A DNA stretch of 28,326 nucleotides, taken from positions 1 through 28,326 of the IMG/VR virus record IMGVR_UViG_3300037961_002238. The stretch is one strand, 5' to 3'. A model generated the notes under the pieces. That model saw only the letters and a program-made list of their open reading frames with translations, searched no databases and was not told the DNA's origin. Source of the stretch: a virus. This document shows, piece by piece, positions 1 through 9,212 of this stretch. Every line of letters starts with the position of its first letter. Position 1 is the stretch's first letter. Made by a program: the position numbers and the translations under genes.

Positions 1-132
1 GATATGTTGATGTTGCAGGTGATGGTTATGTTACTAACTGTCAAAATCAAGAAGTAATGAGATTAGGCTGGATTAATGAAAGAGGGGCATGGGACTATTA
101 CAATTTTAGAGGTGGTTTTGTAGAAACATTGA
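1..132. repeat. Terminal overlap, copy 1 (circular contig join)
   Basis: The first 132 bases match the last 132 bases of the window except at positions 30 (G here, A at 28224) and 82 (G here, A at 28276). The tail gene beginning at 27123 stays in frame across the join, so this is the same locus sequenced twice. Both differences change one residue conservatively (Val/Ile and Arg/Lys). Inference: assembly overlap of a circular or circularly permuted genome with strain variation, rather than a true terminal repeat. Confidence 0.9.
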
Positions 133-494
133 CTACTGAAAGATCAAATTATTCTAGTATGATAGGTTCAGAAGAATTAAACGAAGGGACTGTATATACA
201 TTTGATACTTGGAGTAGAGGAAAAAGGGTTTTAAAAACTAATACAAAACTAACAGCAAAAGTAGAAACTCAATTTATTTCACAAGAAACGGCTGAATTTT
301 TAGAACCACTGTTTTCTTCTCCTGCTGTAATGATTATTGATAATGGTTTAACTACACAAACTTTTGAAGATTATTCGCAACCTGTTATTATTACCAGTAA
401 ATCTTTTGAACGTAAAACAACAGAAAAAAATAGAATAGAAATCAAATACACATTTGATATAGAGTACGCAAGTCAATTAAATACTATACAATAA
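1..494 (+). CDS. Distal tail structural protein, C-terminal part (gene begins at 27123)
   Basis: This is the 3' end of the gene that starts at 27123. The reading frame is open from base 3 with no start needed, and the ATG at 57 is internal. Joined across the contig ends, the product is about 521 residues. The segment near the join reads RLGWINERGAWDYYNFRGG, a Trp/Tyr/Gly-rich beta motif that I associate with distal-tail or baseplate proteins of Bacteroidota phages (recognition from memory, not a search). The remainder is beta-rich with no enzymatic motif. The stop overlaps the next gene's start (TAATG), indicating translational coupling. Role inferred: tail-tip or baseplate component. Confidence 0.75.
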   Translation, partial: YVDVAGDGYVTNCQNQEVMRLGWINERGAWDYYNFRGGFVETLTTERSNYSSMIGSEELNEGTVYTFDTWSRGKRVLKTNTKLTAKVETQFISQETAEFLEPLFSSPAVMIIDNGLTTQTFEDYSQPVIITSKSFERKTTEKNRIEIKYTFDIEYASQLNTIQ

Positions 495-3400
495 TGAGTA
501 AAAGAGTAAGGTTAGTAGCTTATAGAAATGCTGACACATCTACAACAGTAGAAACAGGGTATGAATTAGATTTACAGGGTGAGCCACAAGTGGCTTTAAA
601 CTTTCAATTTAGTGATATTAAAGAACCACAAACACGTAAAGCTAGTTATAGTCAGACATTTAAGTTACCATTTTCAGACAATAACAATGAGTTCTTTCAA
701 AACTGGTATAATGTAAATTCAGAAACATTAGTTTTTGATACTAGAACTAAATTTAGTGCTGCTCTTTTTGTTGGAACAACTTTACAATTTGAAGGCTTTA
801 TACAACTTAAAGCAGTATATAAAAAGGCTGGATTGTACGAAGTGGTTCTCTTATCTAATACAGCAGACTTGTTTACCAATGTAGGTAGTAAACTCTTAAA
901 AGAGGCTTTTTTATTGCCTAATGGATTCGACTACACACAAGAATATAATCACGATTTCACAGATACTAATATTAAGGCTAGTTGGGACGGAACAGCAGAT
1001 AACTTTTTAAATATCGATAATGAGTCATTAAGAGATACTTCAGTTGATGTTCAGAAGATAATGTATGATATTAGGGTTACAAAACCTGAATTTTTCTTTC
1101 AACAAGGTACAGGACTATTTTTAGATATGTCAGCATCAGACGTTCTTGCTTTTCCAGGTGGCTATCCACAAGCACAAAATTATCAAGTTCCTATTACACA
1201 GCTTAGACCCTCAATGCAAATTAAAGAGATACTTAATAGAATTATAGAAAATGCTGGGTTTACTTATACATCAGCTTTTTTGTCTGGTTCATATTTTGGC
1301 AAACTTTATATGACTTTAGGTGGTTACTTAGGAGATCAACAACTACCTATGTTTAATTCAACAAGTTTTGAAGGTGGCGAAATGTGGGCTGCTTGGCAGA
1401 TTGATTTTACCCCAACCCAGCCTGATGATGACTGGGGATACATTCCAAGAGAGGATATGCTTGATCTTAATGGCGATCCCTTACCACCTATAAGTGCAAC
1501 GTGTGTAAGTCCTGAAAGTTTGACAAGACATTTTCAAGCTAATACAGAGGCTGGACCGAGTTGCTTGGGTGATCCTTATAATATGTGGAATACTGAATAT
1601 CATTATATTACTAGATTATTCCCTTCAATGATTGATATAGAAGTTGGCAATTATTTAAATATAAATAATGCTCAGGCTTGTGATGACGGTGTTTTTATAT
1701 ATTTTAAAGTATGGCTTCAAGAATGGGACGCTGTTAATAATGTTTTGTTAGATACAATTGTGAGTCCTGTAATATCATATAATATATTTTTACCAGGACC
1801 ACCAAGTACATTACAAGACTATGATAACCTATACGTACATAATATACCTCTTACTTCTATGGGTATTGGTCAAAGTGCTAGGATAATGTTTACTTTGGAA
1901 AATTTTAAAACTTTAGGAGTTGGTAGCTCTGTTGATTATAATTACTATATAGGTTCTGGTGGAGCAATTCCATGTAGTGTTGGTTATTCGGCTTCAGTGA
2001 GGGCTCAATGGCTTCCATTTTCATCATCAGTATATGGTGCAGGGCAAGGTGGTGTTGACATTCCTTCTTGTATCGATCCATCACATACTCAAAAAGATTT
2101 TTTAATCGATATAATACAGCGTTTTAACTTAGTAATTATACCTGATCCTGAAAACCCTAATAACTTACTTATAGAGCCTTACAGCGATTTTCTAGCTTCT
2201 GGTGACCTAAAGATGTGGACAGATAAATTGGACTTGTCTAAAGAGATTATAGTTAAAGACACCACATCACTACAAAAGCAAAATGTTTTATTAACTGACT
2301 TACCTGATATAGATTTAGCAAATAAAAGGATAGCAGAAACTACTCCTGAATTAGATGTATATGGTAAATATGATGAACTAACAACGAACAACGAATTTGC
2401 ACAAGGAACATTTACAAATAACCCATTTTTTGCACCATACATAAATGCACGTATACATCAAAATGTAGATGATCAGTTACCCTCACAGATAGTAAATATG
2501 CCTGTTCATTATGAGTATACTTATGAAGAAGTTGTAGGTGGATATGAAAATCCATGTAAACCAACAAAGCCTAAATTATTCTTTTATAGAGGTACGCCAG
2601 CTAGTTCTTTATCAGATACTACAAATGTAGTTACGTATTATATGCACAATCAAGATGCTGCTGATGCCGAAATAGATACTTTTTCTTTTAATACTTTTCC
2701 TATATGTACACCTTTTGATATAGGGGGAACAGATGATACATATACTCTAACTTCAGCTACTAGCTCTTTATATTTCAGTGCTAAACCCCCTTTAGTAGGG
2801 CAATTAACTGTTTTTAATTATGAAGACGTCCAGGGAACATGGTTTGACAATGCTCTTTACGGCAAGTATTGGAGAACATATTTAAATAGCATATATAGTA
2901 CAGATGCTAGAATGATGGAATGTTATCTTAATTTAGATGAAGTAGATATAGCTACCTTTAAATTTAATGACGAAATCTTTATTAAAGATACATATTGGAG
3001 AATTTTAAAAATATCTAACTATCAAGTAGGGGCAAGAGTAACAACAAAAGTAACATTATTAAAAGTATTAGATACTTCTATACCTTGTGTTGATTGTAAC
3101 TTTGTAGTAGGGACAGATTCAGCAGGGAGTAATACTTATATGGACGCCTTTTATTATTGGTGTCCTGAAGATGATCCATCATGTAACCCTACAACTTTGC
3201 CTTTAAATATCTTAGCTAATGAATCTTGTTGTACTTGTCAAGGTGGAACTCCTTTAACAATGTATCAACTTATAGCTGGTGAGGACTTATATCTTTGTTT
3301 AGCTGATACAGGTAGTTTTCCTATTGGTGTATTAAGTAGGTTTGGAGTAAAAAACATATTACAAAAAGGAGTAACAAAAACTATATTTAGTGGCTTATTT

Positions 3401-4033
3401 GGAAAACAAGGATTGATAACAGGTTCTAATACATCTAAGTTTGCACAACCTATTTTAACTCCTAATGCAGACGATATAGTTATTAAGTATACTAATAATC
3501 AACCTAATACTCCTAAAGTGTCAGGTGAAACGCATAGAATAGTAATGAGTGGATATACTAGGGGTAGCGTTAGGGGTTATGCTTATCCACAAGGTAATAG
3601 TGCAAATGAACAAATTAGAATACCTTACAATACAAATATGGCTGTTCGCATCTACTGTATTTCTACTGTTGTTGGTGGTTCTAATACGACTTATACTGTA
3701 GGTTCTACTGAGGCTCTAGTTTATTTAACAGCATTTGTAAATAGTGGTGGAAATATAACGCAATTAGGAACAGCAAACGGAAAGTTGGAATCAGAATTAT
3801 TAGAAAGTGGAAAAGCAAAGACGTGTAGTTTAACAATAGTAAATAGTCATGGGGTAATGCAGATAGGTTTAAATGATACTCAAACAGACACAATAAGAAC
3901 TTGGCAAGTTATGATAGACCTTTCTATAAATGAAATATCAAATTTAATTACACCTTTTGACGAAAACTTTGCAATTTATCAAAATAGTAACGGAATATTA
4001 TTCCAAGATGCACGTAGATTAATATGGAACTAA
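494..4033 (+). CDS. Large tail/baseplate protein (1179 aa)
   Basis: This is the largest gene of the genome. The N-terminal 130 residues contain a KASYSQTFKLPFSDNNNEFF segment and a following beta-rich block, the kind of N-terminus I associate with large tail-tip or baseplate hub proteins of Bacteroidota phages. The middle is beta-rich and aromatic. Around residues 870-930 there are many cysteines (CVDC, CCTC and others), which may be a metal or disulfide knot. The last 250 residues look like an independent beta domain, possibly host-binding. No lysozyme or peptidase motif was seen. It lies between another tail gene and the tape measure. Start ATG at 494 overlaps the previous stop. Function is inferred from size and position. 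Confidence 0.75.
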   Translation: MSKRVRLVAYRNADTSTTVETGYELDLQGEPQVALNFQFSDIKEPQTRKASYSQTFKLPFSDNNNEFFQNWYNVNSETLVFDTRTKFSAALFVGTTLQFEGFIQLKAVYKKAGLYEVVLLSNTADLFTNVGSKLLKEAFLLPNGFDYTQEYNHDFTDTNIKASWDGTADNFLNIDNESLRDTSVDVQKIMYDIRVTKPEFFFQQGTGLFLDMSASDVLAFPGGYPQAQNYQVPITQLRPSMQIKEILNRIIENAGFTYTSAFLSGSYFGKLYMTLGGYLGDQQLPMFNSTSFEGGEMWAAWQIDFTPTQPDDDWGYIPREDMLDLNGDPLPPISATCVSPESLTRHFQANTEAGPSCLGDPYNMWNTEYHYITRLFPSMIDIEVGNYLNINNAQACDDGVFIYFKVWLQEWDAVNNVLLDTIVSPVISYNIFLPGPPSTLQDYDNLYVHNIPLTSMGIGQSARIMFTLENFKTLGVGSSVDYNYYIGSGGAIPCSVGYSASVRAQWLPFSSSVYGAGQGGVDIPSCIDPSHTQKDFLIDIIQRFNLVIIPDPENPNNLLIEPYSDFLASGDLKMWTDKLDLSKEIIVKDTTSLQKQNVLLTDLPDIDLANKRIAETTPELDVYGKYDELTTNNEFAQGTFTNNPFFAPYINARIHQNVDDQLPSQIVNMPVHYEYTYEEVVGGYENPCKPTKPKLFFYRGTPASSLSDTTNVVTYYMHNQDAADAEIDTFSFNTFPICTPFDIGGTDDTYTLTSATSSLYFSAKPPLVGQLTVFNYEDVQGTWFDNALYGKYWRTYLNSIYSTDARMMECYLNLDEVDIATFKFNDEIFIKDTYWRILKISNYQVGARVTTKVTLLKVLDTSIPCVDCNFVVGTDSAGSNTYMDAFYYWCPEDDPSCNPTTLPLNILANESCCTCQGGTPLTMYQLIAGEDLYLCLADTGSFPIGVLSRFGVKNILQKGVTKTIFSGLFGKQGLITGSNTSKFAQPILTPNADDIVIKYTNNQPNTPKVSGETHRIVMSGYTRGSVRGYAYPQGNSANEQIRIPYNTNMAVRIYCISTVVGGSNTTYTVGSTEALVYLTAFVNSGGNITQLGTANGKLESELLESGKAKTCSLTIVNSHGVMQIGLNDTQTDTIRTWQVMIDLSINEISNLITPFDENFAIYQNSNGILFQDARRLIWN

Positions 4034-4215
4034 TACAAAAACACATAAAGCTATCAACAGAAATGATGGTTACAGAATTAAAGATTGTTAATACGATTGA
4101 CATATATGGACATAAAGATTTGAATTTCGTATATGGAATGAATGAAAAACATACAAGTATAAAAAGAATGTTTAAAGAAATAAAACGGATATTATGGCAG
4201 AAGAAGTCACAGTAA
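4024..4215 (+). CDS. Small hypothetical protein (63 aa)
   Basis: This small ORF fills the roughly 160-bp gap between the large tail gene and the tape measure. It overlaps the first by 10 bases and the second by 22. It encodes a basic, mostly helical protein with no recognised motif and no membrane segment. Its support is positional: packed overlaps are the rule in this genome and no other frame explains the gap. Function unknown. Confidence 0.5.
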   Translation: MELIQKHIKLSTEMMVTELKIVNTIDIYGHKDLNFVYGMNEKHTSIKRMFKEIKRILWQKKSQ

Positions 4216-5798
4216 ATATAAAAGTCACAGGAGCAGACAAGGGAACTAAGGCTGTAAAGGACTTAGGCAAAGCTGCAAAAAAAACCACTAAAGAAACTAA
4301 GGACATGCAAACAGGTGTTATGGACGCATGGGGTGAAGTTAATATATTAGGTACTAGCTTAGGTTCAGTAGGAAAAGCGTTTACAGCAACAACTGGGTCA
4401 GCTAAGTTAATGTTTTCTTCTATTAAAATTGGTTTAGTATCTACAGGTATAGGTGCGTTTGTCGTTGTTTTAGGGTCTATGGTTCAGTATTTTAAGGATA
4501 ATGAGGAGGGAGCTAGTAAATTTAGAGAAATTACTTCACAAGTAGGCGTTGTGTTAGGTAATGTAACAGACATTATTTCCGATTTTGGTGGTGCTATTAT
4601 AAAGTTATTTTCAAGAGATTTAAAAGGCTTTAAAGATGGAATAAAATCTGCCATAGATGGTGTTAAAAACTTTGGTGAAACTACCAAACAAGAAATGGAA
4701 ATGGCTAGAAATCTTGAGAAAGAGAGAGCTGAACTTATTATATTTGAAAGAGATGCTAACGTATCAAAAGCTAAATCTGAAGCTGAAATAATGAAATTAA
4801 GAATGAAAGCTAGAGATGAAGAAGCTTTTACAAATGAACAACGTCTATCATTTATGCGACAGGCTAATAAATTAGCAGATGAACAGTTACAAAAAGATTT
4901 ACATATAGCCCAAAAGAAATTAGAATTTCAAAAAATCGAAAATAGTTATAGTAAATCAAGCACAGAAAACTTAAATAAAGAAGCAGAATTAGAAGCCCAA
5001 TTATTTAATATACAAAGATCAAATTTCTCTGAAAGAAAGAGAATGAAGTCTGAAGAACAGGCGATAGTTAAAAGAATAAATGCAGAATCAGAAAAGGCAA
5101 CAAAAGACGAAGAAGCAAGAATTAAGAAAGATGAAGAATTAAAACAAAAAGAACTAGAGACTTTAAGGTTATCAGGAATGACCGAACAAGAAATAGCGAT
5201 TGAACAAGCTACTACAAAATACAATAAGTTACTAGAGTTAGCAAATAAATATGGTCAAGACAGTGCACATCTTACAAAACGACATGAAGAAACAATATTA
5301 GCAATAAATAAAAAATATAATAAAGAAGCAGTAAAAGACGAAGAAGTTACCCAAGAAACTAAAAATAAAATGATAATGAGTAGCATGTCAGCTTTGACAG
5401 GAGCTTTAGAAAAAGATTCGGCAGCGGCTAAAGGTATAGCGGTAGCACAAGCATTAATGAATACTTATCAAGGTATTACGGCAGCGTTAGCTATGAAGCC
5501 TTCAGGGCCTTGGAATTTTGTTCAAGCTGCTGCAATAGGAGTACAAGGTTTTGCTGCTGTAAAGAATATAATGAAAACTAATCCTACAAACCCTTCACCA
5601 GACACAAGTGGTGTAGATGGTGGGGGCGATAATGCTCCGTCCCCTACAGGTATTGGTGGTGAATCTTTAATACCTTCACAACTTACTGAACAGCTTTCTG
5701 GTACTGGAACACAGCCTGTCCAAGCGTATGTTGTAGAAACAGATATTAGTGAGAGTCAAGCACTACAACAAGAACTAGATTTACAGACAACATTATAA
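4194..5798 (+). CDS. Tail tape measure protein (534 aa)
   Basis: The protein sets tail length and occupies the tail lumen. The N-terminus MAEEVTVNIKVTGADKGTKA followed by Lys/Thr-rich helices is a familiar tape-measure opening. A hydrophobic segment lies around residues 75-105, a long charged coiled coil around 160-400 (E/K/A-rich), and a second Ala/Gly-rich hydrophobic segment around 410-460. The C-terminal tail is Gly/Ser/Pro/Asp-rich. There is no peptidoglycan hydrolase motif. At the customary 1.5 angstrom per residue it would predict a tail of about 80 nm (inference). It is smaller than most siphophage tape measures. It follows the large tail genes and precedes the capsid block. Confidence 0.85.
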   Translation: MAEEVTVNIKVTGADKGTKAVKDLGKAAKKTTKETKDMQTGVMDAWGEVNILGTSLGSVGKAFTATTGSAKLMFSSIKIGLVSTGIGAFVVVLGSMVQYFKDNEEGASKFREITSQVGVVLGNVTDIISDFGGAIIKLFSRDLKGFKDGIKSAIDGVKNFGETTKQEMEMARNLEKERAELIIFERDANVSKAKSEAEIMKLRMKARDEEAFTNEQRLSFMRQANKLADEQLQKDLHIAQKKLEFQKIENSYSKSSTENLNKEAELEAQLFNIQRSNFSERKRMKSEEQAIVKRINAESEKATKDEEARIKKDEELKQKELETLRLSGMTEQEIAIEQATTKYNKLLELANKYGQDSAHLTKRHEETILAINKKYNKEAVKDEEVTQETKNKMIMSSMSALTGALEKDSAAAKGIAVAQALMNTYQGITAALAMKPSGPWNFVQAAAIGVQGFAAVKNIMKTNPTNPSPDTSGVDGGGDNAPSPTGIGGESLIPSQLTEQLSGTGTQPVQAYVVETDISESQALQQELDLQTTL

Positions 5799-5829
5799 AC
5801 AAATAAGTAGTTTATATATTTATAAAAAA
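5797..5829 (+). promoter_or_regulatory. Composite promoter-like element, copy 1
   Basis: AAACAAA (5797-5803), an 11-base spacer, then TATATTTATAAAAAA (5815-5829). The ATG of the downstream protease gene lies 41 bases from the first A of the element. The same sequence, spacing and ATG distance recur at 9213, so this is probably a phage-specific promoter or translation-leader element upstream of structural genes. The class is inferred from recurrence. Confidence 0.55.
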
Positions 5830-5837
5830 TACATAAA

Positions 5838-6794
5838 ATGAAGAAACCAAAAATTGTAGAATTAATCATAGATGAAACAGAGGACATATTTGGAATACAA
5901 GCTATTAGCTTAGTATCTAATCCAGCTATTGAGAGAGGCTGGGTAGCTATGTCAAAAGACAAGTTTGTATCATTAGCAAAAATAGATGAAGAAAAAAGAA
6001 CACTTATAGGCGTTGCTCTTATTCCTGACAAGCAGATTCCTAGATTTGACCAAGAAAAAAACGAAGACTATCTAGTATTCTTTTCTAAGGAAACTATTGA
6101 AAAAGCACAAGAGCTATTTATGAATGGTCTTAAAAATAACAATGCAACAGTAGAACACGCAAAAGATGTTGATGGTGTAAGCGTTATAGAAACATGGATA
6201 AAAGAAGATAAAAACGACAAATCTAATTTGTATGGCTTTCAAGACGTACCAGTAGGCAGTTGGTTTGTAAAAATGAAGATATATAATGACGAAGTATGGC
6301 AAGAAGTAAAAGAAAATAAATTGCGTGGATATAGTATAGAAGGCTATTTTGTTGATAAGGTAGTAGAGATGAAGAAACAAGACATTTTGGACTTAGCAGA
6401 AGAATGTACTGAGTGTCAAGAAAAAGAGCTATTAGAAGGTATTAAAGACATATTATTAAATGCAGAATTAAAACCAGATAAGACATTAGACGGAACACCT
6501 GTTTATAGAGATATAGAAAAAGCTGAGTTATATGGTGAACTATTCTTTGATTGTTCTGGTAGCCATGCACACGAAATAGATGGCGAAACGTTCTACATGG
6601 GCTGCAAGACACACGCAGAATTGCTTAAGAAACGTAAAAAGAAAATTAAGTATAAGTCAGCAAAATATAGAACTAAGGATATGGCTAAATATTCATGGGA
6701 CGAATGTATGCGTGATCAAATGCGAGAATATGGAAATGAAGAAACAGCAGCTAAGGTCTGTGCTGCAATAAAGAATAAAACTGTTAATCGATAG
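5838..6794 (+). CDS. Prohead protease, XkdF-like (318 aa)
   Basis: A capsid maturation protease of the Peptidase_S78_2 (XkdF) type. The N-terminus contains GIQAISLVSNPAIERGWVAM, a hallmark of the family in Bacteroidota phages. Catalytic candidates are His107 in TVEHAKD and Ser166 in RGYSIEGYF, with VPVGSWFVKMKI between them. The C-terminal third is an accessory region with HAHEIDGETFYMGCKTH (about 243-259) and YSWDECMRDQ through AAKVCAAI (about 285-311), which may bind metal. It is followed by the scaffold-like and major capsid genes, the expected order. Start ATG 5838 sits behind the composite element at 5797. Confidence 0.82.
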   Translation: MKKPKIVELIIDETEDIFGIQAISLVSNPAIERGWVAMSKDKFVSLAKIDEEKRTLIGVALIPDKQIPRFDQEKNEDYLVFFSKETIEKAQELFMNGLKNNNATVEHAKDVDGVSVIETWIKEDKNDKSNLYGFQDVPVGSWFVKMKIYNDEVWQEVKENKLRGYSIEGYFVDKVVEMKKQDILDLAEECTECQEKELLEGIKDILLNAELKPDKTLDGTPVYRDIEKAELYGELFFDCSGSHAHEIDGETFYMGCKTHAELLKKRKKKIKYKSAKYRTKDMAKYSWDECMRDQMREYGNEETAAKVCAAIKNKTVNR

Positions 6795-6811
6795 TTTTTA
6801 AATTTGAAAAG

Positions 6812-6846
6812 GAACAATAAGTAATAATTAATATATATAAAAAAAG
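6812..6846 (+). promoter_or_regulatory. Composite promoter-like element, degenerate copy
   Basis: GAACAAT (6812-6818) matches AAACAAA at 5 of 7 positions. After the same 11-base spacer, positions 6830-6839 match TATATTTATA at 8 of 10, followed by an A run. The distance from element start to the ATG at 6853 is 41 bases, as in the copies at 5797 and 9213. Weaker in sequence but exact in geometry. Confidence 0.4.
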
Positions 6847-6852
6847 ATTCAA

Positions 6853-7506
6853 ATGGATTCAATTAAAAAAATTAAGGAACTATTAAAGTTTACAAAGAAA
6901 AAAACATATAAAATAAATATGTACGCAGAAGCTATCCTAGATGATGCGAGAGTAATTGCAACTGACTCAGAACAATTTGAAATTGGTGCTGAGGTTTACG
7001 TTATTAATGACGAAGGTGCAGTAGAAAGTTTAAGCGAAGGTATTTACAATATGGAAGATGGCTCGAAAATAAGAATTGATGCCAACAGTATAGTAGTTGG
7101 TTTTGGTGAAGAAGAAGAAGAAGTAGTAGAAGAAGAAGTAGTAGAAGAATTATCTGAAGAAAAAGAAGAAGGAAAAGAAGAAATGGCAGAAGAATCAGAA
7201 GCAGAAGAAACTGACTGGGCTAAGACATTTGAAGAAATGAAAGACCGAGTTGCTGAATTAGAAAAAGCAGTATTCGGTGAAAAGGCAGCTGAGGATACAG
7301 AAGATTTATCTGCTGAAGTACTTGGAGAGGTTATGACTAGAATGAATTCTATTGAAGAAAAATTCAGTGCTTTAAATGACACAGCATCAAATGAAGGTGT
7401 AAATATTACTCCAGCTAGTTCTGAAGAAAATAAAATAGATTTACAACCAAAAGTAAGGCTATCAAGACAAGAAAAAGTCAGAGAATTAATAAATAAATAT
7501 AACTAA
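6853..7506 (+). CDS. Acidic scaffold-like capsid assembly protein (217 aa)
   Basis: The gene lies between the prohead protease and the major capsid gene, the usual position of a scaffolding protein. The first 85 residues form a basic helix followed by a small beta region (VINDEGAVESLSEGIYNMED). Residues about 86-120 are an almost pure Glu/Val stretch, followed by a helical segment (about 120-180) that could form a coiled coil. The C-terminus is basic (RLSRQEKVRELINKYN), compatible with binding the capsid shell. High charge and low complexity make homology hard to judge, so the scaffold role is inferred from position and composition. Confidence 0.65.
   Translation: MDSIKKIKELLKFTKKKTYKINMYAEAILDDARVIATDSEQFEIGAEVYVINDEGAVESLSEGIYNMEDGSKIRIDANSIVVGFGEEEEEVVEEEVVEELSEEKEEGKEEMAEESEAEETDWAKTFEEMKDRVAELEKAVFGEKAAEDTEDLSAEVLGEVMTRMNSIEEKFSALNDTASNEGVNITPASSEENKIDLQPKVRLSRQEKVRELINKYN
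7108..7149 (+). repeat. In-frame GAA/GTA microsatellite in the scaffold-like gene
   Basis: A run of GAA and GTA codons with an approximate 15-base period encodes alternating Glu blocks and Val-Val pairs. Such triplet runs can expand or contract without frameshift, so the linker length may vary between relatives. Confidence 0.7.
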
Positions 7507-7530
7507 CAATAATTTTAAATATCTAATCAA

Positions 7531-8493
7531 ATGAGTAACAATAACAAAAAATATGAGTTTGCTAATCCAACAATAGGGGCAAACACTTACGCAGGACAGT
7601 TGGCTTTGCCATACGTTTCTGCTGCCGTTAAAGCAAATTCTACTGTTCAAAATGGTGGGATTAGAACTATTGATGGTTTTAACAGCAAAGCAGTAATTTC
7701 TAGTTTAACAGTAGCAGATCCATTAGGAGCTGGTAACTGTGACTTTAATCCTACTGATTCTACAATCGGTGAAAGCGTTATCACCTTAACTGAATTTAAC
7801 GTAAATGTTCAATACTGTCGTAAGACAATTTATCCTACATGGATAGGTCAAGGCATGGACAGAAATGGTAATCTTCCACAATCTTTTGAAGCGTTTATGC
7901 TAGAAACTGTTGTTGCTAATGTAGGACAAGCAATTGAAAATGAAATGTGGCAAGGTGGTGGTAACTGGGGCGTAGGCTTCTTATCTAATGATGGAACACA
8001 CGATGCAGCAGGATTTGCAGCATCAGCTATGGCTTCATTTACTACACAAGAATTAAGTGCTGATCCAAGTACAGCTAATATACTTGCTAACTTGAATGAG
8101 GTTTATTCTAAGGTTGTTTCAGACAAACCAGCTTTATTATCAAAAGAAGGATTTGGATTTTATATGTCACAGCAAATGTATTCTTACTATGCTATGTCAT
8201 TAGGTTCAGCTACTACTTTCCAACAATTAGGAGCTGCTGGAACTTTTACAGGATTAACATTTATGGGCTTTCCTATTTATGTTTGTAATGGTATGTTTAA
8301 CGACGTTATTATTGCTACATATCCTGAGAACTTAGTACTAGCTTCTAACGCACTTTCAGACATGACTGAATTGAGAGTAATACCAGCTTATGAATATGAT
8401 GGTAGTGATAATATAAAGGTTGCTATGAGATTTGCAGCAGGTGTTGGTTGTAGTGTACCAGCAGATGGAGTTATAGGTTATAACTTTGCATAA
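7531..8493 (+). CDS. Major capsid protein (320 aa)
   Basis: Main shell protein, probably HK97 fold. It follows the protease and scaffold-like genes and is followed at once by a strong terminator, the usual arrangement for the most abundant product. The N-terminus is short and polar (MSNNNKKYEFANPTIGANTY). The body contains EFNVNVQYCRKTIYPTWIG and AFMLETVVANVGQAIENEMW, resembling the long helix and surrounding strands of HK97-type subunits. A late segment, RVIPAYEYDGSDNIKVAMRF, resembles the conserved P-domain strand near the C-terminus. Identification is by position, size and these features. Confidence 0.8.
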   Translation: MSNNNKKYEFANPTIGANTYAGQLALPYVSAAVKANSTVQNGGIRTIDGFNSKAVISSLTVADPLGAGNCDFNPTDSTIGESVITLTEFNVNVQYCRKTIYPTWIGQGMDRNGNLPQSFEAFMLETVVANVGQAIENEMWQGGGNWGVGFLSNDGTHDAAGFAASAMASFTTQELSADPSTANILANLNEVYSKVVSDKPALLSKEGFGFYMSQQMYSYYAMSLGSATTFQQLGAAGTFTGLTFMGFPIYVCNGMFNDVIIATYPENLVLASNALSDMTELRVIPAYEYDGSDNIKVAMRFAAGVGCSVPADGVIGYNFA

Positions 8494-8504
8494 TACTTTT
8501 AAAT

Positions 8505-8532
8505 GGGGGTTGTAAAAAACCCCCTTTTATTT
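8505..8532 (+). terminator. Rho-independent terminator after the major capsid gene
   Basis: GGGGGTT (8505-8511), a 6-base loop, AACCCCC (8518-8524), then TTTTATTT. The 7-bp stem is exceptionally G+C-rich for this genome. It lies 12 bases after the capsid stop codon. Confidence 0.88.
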
Positions 8533-8552
8533 AACTTTTAATAATAATATAA

Positions 8553-9152
8553 ATGGCTAATAAATTATATAATTTTGCTTGTGACATTAATGCTGGAAGG
8601 CTTGTTGGCTGTAAAGATGTAATTGGTGGTATTAAGAAAGTATTTCTTATGCCTTATGATGAAACGCTTGTAAGTAAATTGACTACTAGTGGTTCTAATG
8701 ATTATTTGATAGAAGAGATTGCATCAATAACAGTCTATCAATTCGATTTGAGAACGAATACTTCTAGTTATACATCTAATATAACTAGTGATGATGCTAA
8801 TGGAACAACGTATTTTGAGCAAGTTTTGGAATTACAACTACAAAAAATTGCCCCTCTTGACTTTCCTACTATCACAAATTTAGCACAGGGACGTGTTCAA
8901 GCATTCGTTACAGATGCTAACGACAACACCTTTTTAATGGGTACTATCTTTGGTTGTACTGTAACAGGTGGTTCTATGCAGACAGGAACAGCGAAAGCTG
9001 ATCTTTCAGGCTTTACAATAACACTAACAGCTCAAGAAGAATTCAACTATATTTTGGATAAATCAGCAGGTCAAGGGACACAGTATTATCCTTTTGATGG
9101 CTTAGATAATGCAGATAACGTAACAGTAACAACAGGATCATATCCAGCATAA
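8553..9152 (+). CDS. Major tail tube protein, probable (199 aa)
   Basis: A beta-rich protein beginning DINAGRLVGCKDVIGGIKKV, an opening I associate with tail tube proteins of Bacteroidota phages. The alternating beta segments and the region VRVQ-like (GRVQAFVTDANDNTFLMG) fit the single-domain tube fold, and 199 residues is a normal length. The gene stands alone between two strong terminators, so its dose can be set independently, as expected for an abundant structural protein. No signal or membrane segment. The alternative is a head decoration protein. Confidence 0.65.
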   Translation: MANKLYNFACDINAGRLVGCKDVIGGIKKVFLMPYDETLVSKLTTSGSNDYLIEEIASITVYQFDLRTNTSSYTSNITSDDANGTTYFEQVLELQLQKIAPLDFPTITNLAQGRVQAFVTDANDNTFLMGTIFGCTVTGGSMQTGTAKADLSGFTITLTAQEEFNYILDKSAGQGTQYYPFDGLDNADNVTVTTGSYPA

Positions 9153-9181
9153 AAAATTGTTTTTCTATTCTGTTTTAAAAG

Positions 9182-9209
9182 AAGGGGCATTGTGTCCCTT
9201 TTTTTATTT
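9182..9209 (+). terminator. Rho-independent terminator after the tail tube gene
   Basis: AAGGGGCA (9182-9189) and TGTCCCTT (9193-9200) pair over 8 positions including one G-T wobble, around a 3-base loop, and run into T7. It is followed within a few bases by the composite element at 9213, so transcription appears to stop and restart here. Confidence 0.82.
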
Positions 9210-9212
9210 AGT

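Noticed and set aside
1-132. True direct terminal repeat as packaging signal
   Set aside because: Two mismatches and an uninterrupted gene across the join favour an assembly overlap; T7-type terminal repeats are identical.
7044-7382. Ser-rich minus-strand frame opposite the scaffold-like gene
   Set aside because: Reverse reading of the GAA repeat (poly-Ser); no independent support.
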